Source of the DNA: Spirochaetales bacterium
GTDB lineage: Bacteria; Spirochaetota; Spirochaetia; DSM-2461
NCBI GenBank assembly: GCA_028533045.1
Contig: JAQQAP010000005.1
Coordinates: 62,001 to 126,000, forward strand
DNA length: 64,000 nucleotides
Reading direction: 5' to 3'
The notes under the pieces were generated by a model that worked only from the letters and a program-made list of their open reading frames with translations, searched no databases and was not told the DNA's origin. The first letter of the stretch is position 1; every line of letters starts with the position of its first letter. Both the position numbers and the translations under genes were made by a program. Of this stretch, positions 54,595-62,437 are shown piece after piece.

Positions 54595-55126
54595 GGATGA
54601 AAAGAAGATCAGAATCGCTATTTCCGGTAAGAGCGGATGCGGGAATACGACCGTAACGAAAATGCTTTCGGAGAAGCTGGGCTACCGTATGGTGAATTAC
54701 ACCTTTCGTTCCCTTGCGGAGGATCTTGAGATTACCTTTGATGAAGTACAGAAGCTGGCCCAGGGTGATGATAAATATGACCTCATGGTAGATGAAAAAC
54801 AGAGAGAGCTTGCCATGGAGACCAATTCCGTTCTGGGATCCCGCTTAGCCATTTGGATGCTCAAAGAGGCGGATTTAAAGGTTTTCCTGAATGCTTCCCC
54901 GGAAGTACGGGCCCAGCGTATTCTTAAAAGGGAAGGGGGCAGTCTGCAAGAGCAGATGGATATTACCGCCGCCCGGGATAAGCGGGATCATGAACGCTAC
55001 CTCAAGCTTTATGACATCGACCATGATGATTTTAGCTTTGCCGACCTTATTATCAACACCGATAGAATGGTACCTGAGCAAATCTGTGAAATTATCCTGT
55101 CTGCCACAAAGGCTATGACTACATAA
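54584..55126 (+). CDS. Short cytidylate kinase-like protein with GNTT P-loop
   Basis: This 180-residue protein is of the archaeal-length Cmk type. The P-loop reads IAISGKSGCGNTTVTKML, with Asn where Walker A has Lys. Later motifs fit a nucleotide kinase: GSRLAIWMLKEADLKVFLNA, then RDKRDHERYLKLYDID. CMP/dCMP phosphorylation is the likely role. Whether the Asn form is fully active cannot be told here. The ATG at 54584 overlaps yicC by 11 bases. It converges on cls with an eight-base overlap. Confidence 0.75.
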   Translation: MSNRDEKKIRIAISGKSGCGNTTVTKMLSEKLGYRMVNYTFRSLAEDLEITFDEVQKLAQGDDKYDLMVDEKQRELAMETNSVLGSRLAIWMLKEADLKVFLNASPEVRAQRILKREGGSLQEQMDITAARDKRDHERYLKLYDIDHDDFSFADLIINTDRMVPEQICEIILSATKAMTT

Positions 55127-56567
55127 AGGGTGAGGCCAAACGGCTGAGGGAGTTACGAAAGCGTTTAAAGAATCCCAGTGATTCAAAATCTTTTAGCGTC
55201 AGCTCCCGGCACTCTTCAACATCACGAAAAAATTGGTCCCTCAAGTCGGTGGTGATTTTATCGCTGTAGAGCATGGCGTTTATTTCGTAGTGGAGGTGGA
55301 AGCTGCGAATATCCATGTTACAGGTTCCCACCGATGATAAATGGTCGTCCACAATGAATACCTTGCTGTGGAGAAAACCCTTTTCATAGAAGTATACACG
55401 TGCTCCGGCTTTGACAATCTTTTCCAGATAGGTATGGGCCGCCCACCAGGCGACGAGTTTGTCCGGTACGCCGGTAATCATAAAGCGTACGTCCGTTCCG
55501 CTCAGGGCCGCTGTGACCAGGGCGTCTACCATGGAGCTGTCCGGTACGAAGTAGGGACTTTGTATCAGAACCTCGTTGTTGGCATTGGCTATAAGGGAAA
55601 GGTAGGCGAGTTTTACACTGAACCAGTCCGAATCGGGGCCGCTTACGGCTATCTGGAGAGGGTAGGGCCCCCTCTCTTTTACCTGAGGAGGAGGGTCGGG
55701 ATAAAGGATCTCTCCCTTGGTGCAATTGGCCCAGTCGGCGAGGAATACGCTGTCCAGAAGGGCAATGCAGCCTCCGGTCAAACGCATCTGTGTATCCCGC
55801 CAGCAGTCAAAGCGCCTTCCCCCGTCTATATACTCCTGTCCCACGTTCATACCGCCCAGATAGCCTATGGTGCCGTCTATGGTAATGATTTTCTTATGGT
55901 TATTGTAATTAATTTTATGCCGTGACATAGGGTCGCGCAGGTCCAGAAAGTAGCGGTAGTCTATGCCCGCTTTCCGTAATTCCTTTCGATACTGCCGTGA
56001 GATACGCTTAAAGGAGCCATAGCCGTCAAAAATCAGCCTGATTTCCACTCCCTCGGCCGCTTTTTGAATCAGGATATCCTTAATCTCACGGCCCAGTATA
56101 TCGGACTTCCATATGAAAAAATCCATGTGAATCTGTTTACGGGCCGATCTTAAGTCGTCAAAGAGGGTGCTAAAGAAGTCCTCTCCCCGGTAGAAAAGGC
56201 GATAGGTCTCGGCGTAGGTGAGACTGGAGTGACTGCCCCGTTCAATCAAGCGGATGAGCTTTTTTATGTCGTTGGCCACATCCGGGTCCTTCTGTTCCAG
56301 CTCTTTGAGAAAGTTTGTATTAGCTTCATCGTAGGCATGGCGATAGTAATTCAGGGCCGATTCGGGGCTGTATTTTAAAAGTTTGTGTTTTTGCCAATCA
56401 ATTCCCAGGAGGATGAATATAAGTAAACCAAAAACGGGAACAGCATAGATCAGGGCGATCCAGAGAAGGGATGTGCTCGAATCCCGGTTAGACAGAATGA
56501 TAGCCAGAGTGGTGATTATTGTGATAATCAGGTTGGCCGTATAAATTATCTGAACCAGGGAAAACAT
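55119..56567 (-). CDS. cls: Cardiolipin synthase (phospholipase D superfamily)
   Basis: This 482-residue protein has two N-terminal membrane helices (about 5-25 and 32-52), then two HKD catalytic motifs: HKINYNNHKKIITIDG near residue 225 and FLHSKVFIVDDHL near 400. It condenses phosphatidylglycerol into cardiolipin in the membrane. The ATG at 56567 begins two bases after the last base of tRNA-Phe, so there is no room for a normal leader. GGTGG in the tRNA acceptor strand is the only Shine-Dalgarno-like sequence. Confidence 0.93.
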   Translation of the reverse strand: MFSLVQIIYTANLIITIITTLAIILSNRDSSTSLLWIALIYAVPVFGLLIFILLGIDWQKHKLLKYSPESALNYYRHAYDEANTNFLKELEQKDPDVANDIKKLIRLIERGSHSSLTYAETYRLFYRGEDFFSTLFDDLRSARKQIHMDFFIWKSDILGREIKDILIQKAAEGVEIRLIFDGYGSFKRISRQYRKELRKAGIDYRYFLDLRDPMSRHKINYNNHKKIITIDGTIGYLGGMNVGQEYIDGGRRFDCWRDTQMRLTGGCIALLDSVFLADWANCTKGEILYPDPPPQVKERGPYPLQIAVSGPDSDWFSVKLAYLSLIANANNEVLIQSPYFVPDSSMVDALVTAALSGTDVRFMITGVPDKLVAWWAAHTYLEKIVKAGARVYFYEKGFLHSKVFIVDDHLSSVGTCNMDIRSFHLHYEINAMLYSDKITTDLRDQFFRDVEECRELTLKDFESLGFFKRFRNSLSRLASPFM

Positions 56568-56569
56568 AT

Positions 56570-56642
56570 TGCCACCGATGAGATTTGAACTCATGACACA
56601 GGGATTTTCAGTCCCCTGCTCTACCGACTGAGCTACAGCGGC
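56570..56642 (-). tRNA. tRNA-Phe (GAA)
   Basis: The 73-base cloverleaf is complete. The acceptor GCCGCTG pairs with CGGTGGC (with G-U pairs). The D arm is GCTC...GAGC, the anticodon stem GGGGA/TCCCT holds loop CTGAAAA, and the T arm is ATGAG-TTCAAAT-CTCAT. The anticodon is GAA, giving Phe, and the discriminator is A. CCA is not encoded. It lies directly before cls and shares its promoter. Confidence 0.96.
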
Positions 56643-56656
56643 TTTTACCGGATTGG

Positions 56657-56685
56657 ATTCTAGGCGATTCCTTCCTATTTGTCAA
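56657..56685 (-). promoter_or_regulatory. Promoter of the tRNA-Phe/cls transcript
   Basis: TTGACA (56685-56680), 17 bases and TAGAAT (56662-56657) lie just upstream of the tRNA on the minus strand. No second promoter fits between the tRNA and cls. Confidence 0.75.
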
Positions 56686-56741
56686 TAAGCTTCGCCGGGA
56701 TGCTTTATTAAAATGACATAGTTGGATATAATGTCAGAGAT

Positions 56742-57335
56742 ATGCCAAAAATCATCGATCATGAAAAACGGAAACAGGATATTTTACGAAAGGCTCTCTC
56801 CCTTTTTGCCCGGGAAGGCTACGCGCAAAGCAGTCTTTCTCTACTGGCGGAAAAATGTGAGATTTCCCGGCCTACCCTTTATTTATATTTCAAAGACAAG
56901 GATGATATTTTCCGCTATGCTCTTAAGAATTTTACCGACGACATGTTCGATAAATATAAAACTATCGCCTCGAAAGGCGAGAAGAGAACTGCCGAGATTC
57001 TGGTGCGGATTTACATCGATATCATTGATAAATGCGGAGCCAATCGGGATTTTCTTATCTGTCTGAGTGATTTTATGCGTCACGAAAAGAATCAGGGAAA
57101 GAATTACGATGATTTGGTACGGCGGAGAACCATCAAACTTGAGTACATGCTCATTCGCCTTCTCACCGAAGCGGTGCGAAAAGGGGAATTGAGAGATCTG
57201 CCCATCCGATCTCTGGTAGGGCAGTTTTTTCACATGGTTCAGGCTTTTATGTTCCAGCTTATCCTTGGTTCCGATTGTAACCGAGATGAAGAAATCAGTT
57301 TTTTCAAAGACTGGGTGGATAATCTTTTAGCCTGA
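56742..57335 (+). CDS. TetR-family transcriptional regulator
   Basis: This 197-residue protein has a TetR helix-turn-helix (residues 8-55: ILRKALSLFAREGYAQSSLS, then CEISRPTLYLYFKDKDDIF) and a helical ligand domain. TATAAT ends nine bases before the ATG with no Shine-Dalgarno between, so the mRNA is probably nearly leaderless. It is divergent from tRNA-Phe/cls and ends one base before the convergent MCP gene. Confidence 0.92.
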   Translation: MPKIIDHEKRKQDILRKALSLFAREGYAQSSLSLLAEKCEISRPTLYLYFKDKDDIFRYALKNFTDDMFDKYKTIASKGEKRTAEILVRIYIDIIDKCGANRDFLICLSDFMRHEKNQGKNYDDLVRRRTIKLEYMLIRLLTEAVRKGELRDLPIRSLVGQFFHMVQAFMFQLILGSDCNRDEEISFFKDWVDNLLA

Positions 57336-57336
57336 T

Positions 57337-59433
57337 TTATTCCGTAATGAAACGGCTGAATTTCTCTGTGAGGTCCCGGGTGATCTGGTTTAGATTGTCC
57401 GCTATGCCTTTCAGAGCTTCAATTGTTTTCGCCACTTGGTTATTCTGCCCCAATATGTTGTTGATTCCGTCTGTCACGTGGGCTGAATTGTCCCTTATCT
57501 CCATAAGAGCCTGATTGGACGAATCGATTCCCCTGTGGATTTCTGTAGATCCGCTGCTTACCTGGCTTGTTACGTTGCTAATCTCCTGGGTGGAGTCCAG
57601 TATTTGCTGGCCCCCCACATTCAGTTCGGATACGGAATTTTCAATTTCTTCGAAGGCATAGACGGTGGATTCCACTTCCCGGTTAATAACATCAAAGGTT
57701 TTGAGAGTTTCTCCCATATTGTCGGAGGTGGTTTTCATCCCTTCCGTAATTTCCGCAATGAGCCGGGTGATGGAGCCGGAGGACTCGGCGGAGGTTTCCG
57801 CCAGTTTGCGAATTTCCTCGGCAACAACGGCGAATCCCTTACCCGATTCCCCCGCATGGGCCGCTTCTATGGCGGCGTTCATGGAGAGGAGGTTTGTCTG
57901 GGAGGAGATATTATTAATCGCCTCGGCCATTTCCTGGATATGGGACATCTTTTCGGCTACCTGGTCGAAGTCTCGGGAGGTATTGTCAATCTGTGTTTTT
58001 CCTTCCTCCGAGAGGTCTTTGAGTTTTTTCGTCGATTTCTGCTTGTTCATGGTGATCTGTCCCACATTATTGAGGGAGGCGATCATTTCCGTAACGGCCG
58101 CAGTGGATTGTTCCACCATGGCCGCCTGGGAAGAGATAACCGAGTCGAACGATTCGGTATTGGCATTGATCTCTTCCATAGCCGCCGCGTTATTTCCTAT
58201 TTTGCCGTTCATATCGCTTACTTCGGACTCAACCGTTTTGATATCCGTCACAATTTGGGATACCACGGTGGAGGAGAGGTTGGCCCCCTTTAGAATGGAG
58301 TCTTTAATCTCTCCTGTTTTGGTAACGGCGGTCTGAAGATCCCCGATAAGTTCCTGAAGATTTTTCATGAAAATATTAAAATTCCGAGCCACCTCTCCCA
58401 CTTCGTCTTTGCTTTTTGCTTCGAGGCGTTGGGTAAGGTCGGCTTCGCCTGTAGATATGTCTATAAGAGATTCGTTGATCTTTTTCAGAGGCAGGAGAAC
58501 GCTTCTTAAGACGAGAGACATAATCAAAGTCAGAATAATAAGAAAAACAGTGGTATATACGATGAAGCCCCGCAAGATGGGAATCAGGTCTTTCTTAAAG
58601 GTAGATGTGGGAATAGCGGTTACGATAATCCCCACATCGGTTGTATGGAAGCTGGTATAAATCTCGTTATCCTTCCAGATATAGGTAAAGTTCCCTTCTT
58701 TCATCTCAAAGATTTTCATGGCAAAGTCCAGAGTGGTCATGTCATAACCGATTAGCTTGGTGTTTACGTGCTGGGTACAGATCTTTTTTACCGGGTCCAG
58801 GATATAGGCATATCCCCCCTCGCTGTAGTGATAATTGGATATTACTGTTTGCAGGTTGGTACTAAGGAGTACCTCTTCCAGCTCTTCCGGTTTAATTCCA
58901 ATTTGCAGAATACCCTTTCCCTCGGCCAGCGAGACCCCAATGTATTGAAAAAGCTTATCGTCAACAGCTCTCTTTTGGGGAATCTGGGCAATTTCCTTGT
59001 CGGGATTATTTAAGATTTCCAGGAAGGGGCGGGTTTGATCGTTAGTGGAAAAATCAAAACCGTAGTAAGAGTGATTATTCCCTCCTATAAGTATCCCTTC
59101 TTCATTGATAATATGAATCTCGTCCAGGCCTATTTTTTTTGCCAGAGTTTGGAACTCGGCTTCACTCATATTAAAAGCCTCTTCTCCCAGAGTGGTAGAT
59201 AAACTTCTGGCTATTCTCAGGAAATTATTATTAATGGAGTCGCTAAGCGTTTTTGTTAGTTTATTTATGGTATCCTTTTCAAAAACAATATCTTCCAGAG
59301 TTGTTTGAGTGGTGCTTCTCATAAGTTTGTCAATTTCTTTGGCTATATTCCTATAGCCCACATAGGAAATGGCAGCCATGGAGAATAATAGCAAGAGAGT
59401 GGAAGGAAAAAGAATCTTATATCGAATTTTCAT
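57337..59433 (-). CDS. Methyl-accepting chemotaxis protein
   Basis: This 698-residue protein has an N-terminal membrane helix (about 8-28), a periplasmic Cache-type sensing region (about 30-285), a second helix (about 290-312) and a HAMP domain (about 313-365). The cytoplasmic signalling domain has the hairpin tip motif [20 protein letters not shown]. The ligand is unknown. It is the only chemotaxis gene in the window, with no che genes beside it. Confidence 0.93.
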   Translation of the reverse strand: MKIRYKILFPSTLLLLFSMAAISYVGYRNIAKEIDKLMRSTTQTTLEDIVFEKDTINKLTKTLSDSINNNFLRIARSLSTTLGEEAFNMSEAEFQTLAKKIGLDEIHIINEEGILIGGNNHSYYGFDFSTNDQTRPFLEILNNPDKEIAQIPQKRAVDDKLFQYIGVSLAEGKGILQIGIKPEELEEVLLSTNLQTVISNYHYSEGGYAYILDPVKKICTQHVNTKLIGYDMTTLDFAMKIFEMKEGNFTYIWKDNEIYTSFHTTDVGIIVTAIPTSTFKKDLIPILRGFIVYTTVFLIILTLIMSLVLRSVLLPLKKINESLIDISTGEADLTQRLEAKSKDEVGEVARNFNIFMKNLQELIGDLQTAVTKTGEIKDSILKGANLSSTVVSQIVTDIKTVESEVSDMNGKIGNNAAAMEEINANTESFDSVISSQAAMVEQSTAAVTEMIASLNNVGQITMNKQKSTKKLKDLSEEGKTQIDNTSRDFDQVAEKMSHIQEMAEAINNISSQTNLLSMNAAIEAAHAGESGKGFAVVAEEIRKLAETSAESSGSITRLIAEITEGMKTTSDNMGETLKTFDVINREVESTVYAFEEIENSVSELNVGGQQILDSTQEISNVTSQVSSGSTEIHRGIDSSNQALMEIRDNSAHVTDGINNILGQNNQVAKTIEALKGIADNLNQITRDLTEKFSRFITE

Positions 59434-59497
59434 AATATGACTCCTGGGGGGATACTTATTTAATCATATTTTTTTTACAGCCTAAAAGCAAAGTTTT

Positions 59498-60811
59498 TTA
59501 TAAAGGAAAGAGAAGAATTCGTGAATTTCGCTTTTTATTGTAATTTTCCCTCTTGGAAGGAGGGAGATCGTTCAATGTTCCCGTGATAAATCCCATTTTG
59601 AGAAACCAGTCCGAACTCTGTGTTGTCAGGACAAAGAGTTGTGTATAACCGGCTTCCCGTCCCTTTTCAATGAGGTAGGTTACCATTTTCTGGCCAATTC
59701 CCAACTCGGCGTAGGCCGAATTGACTGCCAGACCGGCAATTTCTCCTTGATTGTTTTCAAAGGGATGGAGGGCGGCGCAACCGTGAACCACGTCATCCAT
59801 GGAGTAGACGATGTAGTCCTTCACTCGTTTGGAAAGGTCTTTCCTGCTTCGGGGAATGAGGAGGCCCCGTTCTATAAGGGGATTCATAAGACCCAGCACC
59901 GCAGAGGTATCGGCATCGACCATGGGGCGAATGCTTTCGTATTCGTTGGCAAAGACCATGGTTCCCACCCCAAGATTGGAGAAGATTTCCCGCAGGATGA
60001 CTCCTTCTACCGATCCGTCCACGATATGAACCCGCTCCACTCCGGCCCGAGCCGCTTCTACGGCCATTTTAATGATGGGGAGGGGGCTGTTGGGGTTTTG
60101 CGTCAACAGCTCTTCGGCGGCGGCCACATTTAGTTTGGAAATCCGCCCGTTATCCATGGGGTGAACCGATTCGGGAATAGTAAGATCTCCGGAGCGGAGG
60201 ATGTCTCTGTTTTCCACGAAAAAAATCTTTCGTGAATTGAGAGCCTTGCCCAGTTCCACCGCCAGCTCATCGGAGGAGATGTTAAAGGGCTTTCCCGTAC
60301 TGCTCCAGCCAATGCAGGGAAAAATCGGGATATGCCCTTCTGCCAAAATATTTCTTATGGCTGTCACGTCCACCCGGCTGACCCGGCCCGTGTTTAGATA
60401 ATCGACTCCGTCAATTACCCCAATGGAGCGGGCTCGGACCCAGTTCCCTATTACCGCGTTGGCATGATAGGCAGAAAGCTGGGTCATGATTTTGTTGCAT
60501 ACATCAAAGGCGGCCATTTTAATAAAGGGAATCGCCTCCGATGAGGAGATGCGGATGTTCCTGTCGTATTGGCTCTTAATTTTGTAGGTCTGAAGAATCT
60601 TGTCTATTTGCCGGCGGGATCCGGGGATAATCACGATATTAATACCGTTCTCCCGCAGTAGGGCCAGATCCTTTACGAGGATGGGAAAATAGTCGTGATC
60701 CATAAGGCCCGAATCAATCTTGATAACAAAGGTGGTGCCTTTGAATCGGCTTATATAGGCAAAGACTTCCCGGATTTTGTCGGCGTCTTCATTCAATTCC
60801 AGTACTTCCAT
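59498..60811 (-). CDS. argA: N-acetylglutamate synthase (kinase-like domain plus GNAT)
   Basis: This 437-residue protein starts at 60811; an upstream frame to 60922 has no start site and unlikely sequence. Residues 1 to about 280 are an amino-acid-kinase fold (INIVIIPGSRRQIDKIL, then FPCIGWSSTGKPFNISSDEL). The C-terminal GNAT domain has LAVNSAYAELGIGQKMVTYL. This bifunctional layout is the ArgA type that starts arginine synthesis from glutamate. The real start is the least certain part. It is divergent from gltX. Confidence 0.85.
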   Translation of the reverse strand: MEVLELNEDADKIREVFAYISRFKGTTFVIKIDSGLMDHDYFPILVKDLALLRENGINIVIIPGSRRQIDKILQTYKIKSQYDRNIRISSSEAIPFIKMAAFDVCNKIMTQLSAYHANAVIGNWVRARSIGVIDGVDYLNTGRVSRVDVTAIRNILAEGHIPIFPCIGWSSTGKPFNISSDELAVELGKALNSRKIFFVENRDILRSGDLTIPESVHPMDNGRISKLNVAAAEELLTQNPNSPLPIIKMAVEAARAGVERVHIVDGSVEGVILREIFSNLGVGTMVFANEYESIRPMVDADTSAVLGLMNPLIERGLLIPRSRKDLSKRVKDYIVYSMDDVVHGCAALHPFENNQGEIAGLAVNSAYAELGIGQKMVTYLIEKGREAGYTQLFVLTTQSSDWFLKMGFITGTLNDLPPSKRENYNKKRNSRILLFPL

Positions 60812-60853
60812 TTTTATTTTATCGACAAAAACTCCCTTTTTGCCTGTAAAAAA

Positions 60854-60881
60854 TTGCAACTTTAGCCCATTAATGTATAAT
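60854..60881 (+). promoter_or_regulatory. Promoter of gltX
   Basis: TTGCAA, 16 bases and TATAAT precede gltX. A CCCGG/CCGGG hairpin lies in the 5' leader, and AAGGCGG lies before the ATG. Confidence 0.6.
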
Positions 60882-60936
60882 AAAGCCCATCCCGGACAAT
60901 TCGACCGGGAGGATTTCAACAATTAAGGCGGTTGTC

Positions 60937-62397
60937 ATGAGTGTAAGAGTACGATACGCCCCGTCACCTACGGGTCTTCAGCACATCGGAGGGGTACGCA
61001 TGTTCCTCTTCAACTATTTTTTCGCCCGGTCCCAGGGAGGGAAGTTTATTCTTCGCATTGAGGATACGGATAGAGCCCGATTTAACGACGAGTCCCTTCA
61101 GGATCTCTATGATACCCTGAGTTGGTTGGGAATCGATTGGGATGAAGGTCCCGACAAGGACGGAGGTTTCGGTCCCTATATTCAGTCTGAACGGCTGGAG
61201 CACTATACCAAGTATGCGGAAAAGCTGATTGCCGAGGGAAAGGCCTATCGCTGTTTCTGTACCCCCGAGCGGATGGAAAAACTCCGGGAAGAGCAGAAAG
61301 AGAACAAGCAGGATTACGGTTATGATCGGCACTGTCGAAATCTCCCGGAAGAGGAAGTGCAGAAGAATCTGGACGAGGGTAAGCCCTATGTTGTTCGCCT
61401 AAAAATCCCCGAGCAGAGAGACATCTCTTTCCACGATGAGATTTTAGGAAAGATTAAACGAAAGTCTAAAGATATCAGTCCCGACCCGGTAATTCTTAAA
61501 ACCGACGGTTTTCCCACCTATCATCTGGCCAGTGTGGTAGATGATCATATGATGGAAATTACACACATTTTTAGAGGGCAGGAGTGGATTCCTTCTACCC
61601 CGCTTCATATTCTTATGTACGAAGCCTTTGGTTGGGAAACGCCTAAATTCTGTCACATGCCCCTTATCATGGGTAAGGACGGCAAGAAGCTTAGTAAAAG
61701 GCACGGTTCTACCTTTGCCAGAGATTTCCGAACCATGGGATATCTACCGGAAGCCATGGTGAACTACGTTATTATGCTCGGATGGTCCTTTGACGACTCC
61801 CGTGAGTTCTTCTCCCACGATGACCTTAAGGAACTATTCAGCCTGGAGAAGGTTAACAAGGCACCCGCTGTATTTGATTACAAGAAGCTGGAGTGGTTTA
61901 ACGGTCAGTATATTCGTCAGGCCGATCCGGAACGGATTCAGAACCTCTACCTCCCTCTCCTTAAGGAGGAGGGCATTATCTCCGATCCTCCCACGGAAGG
62001 GGAAATGGCCCTGGTTAAAGAGTCTTACAGCCTGATTCAGGAGCGTCTTAAGGTGATTAATGACGCCCCCGGCCTCCTGCGATTCCTCTTTAAGGAGATC
62101 GAATCCTACAATGTGGAAGAGGCGATTCCCAAGAAAATGGACGCCGAAGGAACCAAGGCAATCCTAAAGGGTTGTCTGGAAGTCCTAGAAGGCTACGCCG
62201 ACCGCAGCGAAGAGGAAAACGAAGAGTGCTTTAAGCAGAAGGCGGAAGAACTTGAAGTGAAGCTGGGACAGATTTTTCAGCCCCTCCGTGTGGCCGTCAC
62301 GGGCACCAAGGTGTCTCCCCCCATGTTTGAGTCGATTAACATTCTGGGAGTCGACAAGGCGATTGAGCGGGTTAACAACCTTCTGAACCTAATGTAG
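60937..62397 (+). CDS. gltX: Glutamate--tRNA ligase
   Basis: This 486-residue class I aminoacyl-tRNA synthetase has the HIGH motif as HIGGVRMFLFNYF, the glutamate-specific insert and the KMSKS loop as KKLSKRHGS. The C-terminal helical anticodon-binding region is complete. Whether it is discriminating or charges tRNA-Gln too cannot be judged. A strong terminator follows. Confidence 0.96.
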   Translation: MSVRVRYAPSPTGLQHIGGVRMFLFNYFFARSQGGKFILRIEDTDRARFNDESLQDLYDTLSWLGIDWDEGPDKDGGFGPYIQSERLEHYTKYAEKLIAEGKAYRCFCTPERMEKLREEQKENKQDYGYDRHCRNLPEEEVQKNLDEGKPYVVRLKIPEQRDISFHDEILGKIKRKSKDISPDPVILKTDGFPTYHLASVVDDHMMEITHIFRGQEWIPSTPLHILMYEAFGWETPKFCHMPLIMGKDGKKLSKRHGSTFARDFRTMGYLPEAMVNYVIMLGWSFDDSREFFSHDDLKELFSLEKVNKAPAVFDYKKLEWFNGQYIRQADPERIQNLYLPLLKEEGIISDPPTEGEMALVKESYSLIQERLKVINDAPGLLRFLFKEIESYNVEEAIPKKMDAEGTKAILKGCLEVLEGYADRSEEENEECFKQKAEELEVKLGQIFQPLRVAVTGTKVSPPMFESINILGVDKAIERVNNLLNLM

Positions 62398-62399
62398 TT

Positions 62400-62436
62400 A
62401 AAAAGCATCCGGTGTGACCCATCGGATGCTTTTTTT
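62400..62436 (+). terminator. Terminator of gltX, bidirectional
   Basis: AAAAAGCATCCG pairs with CGGATGCTTTTT around an 11-base loop, with seven T residues on the plus strand and five on the minus strand. Confidence 0.88.
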
Positions 62437-62437
62437 A

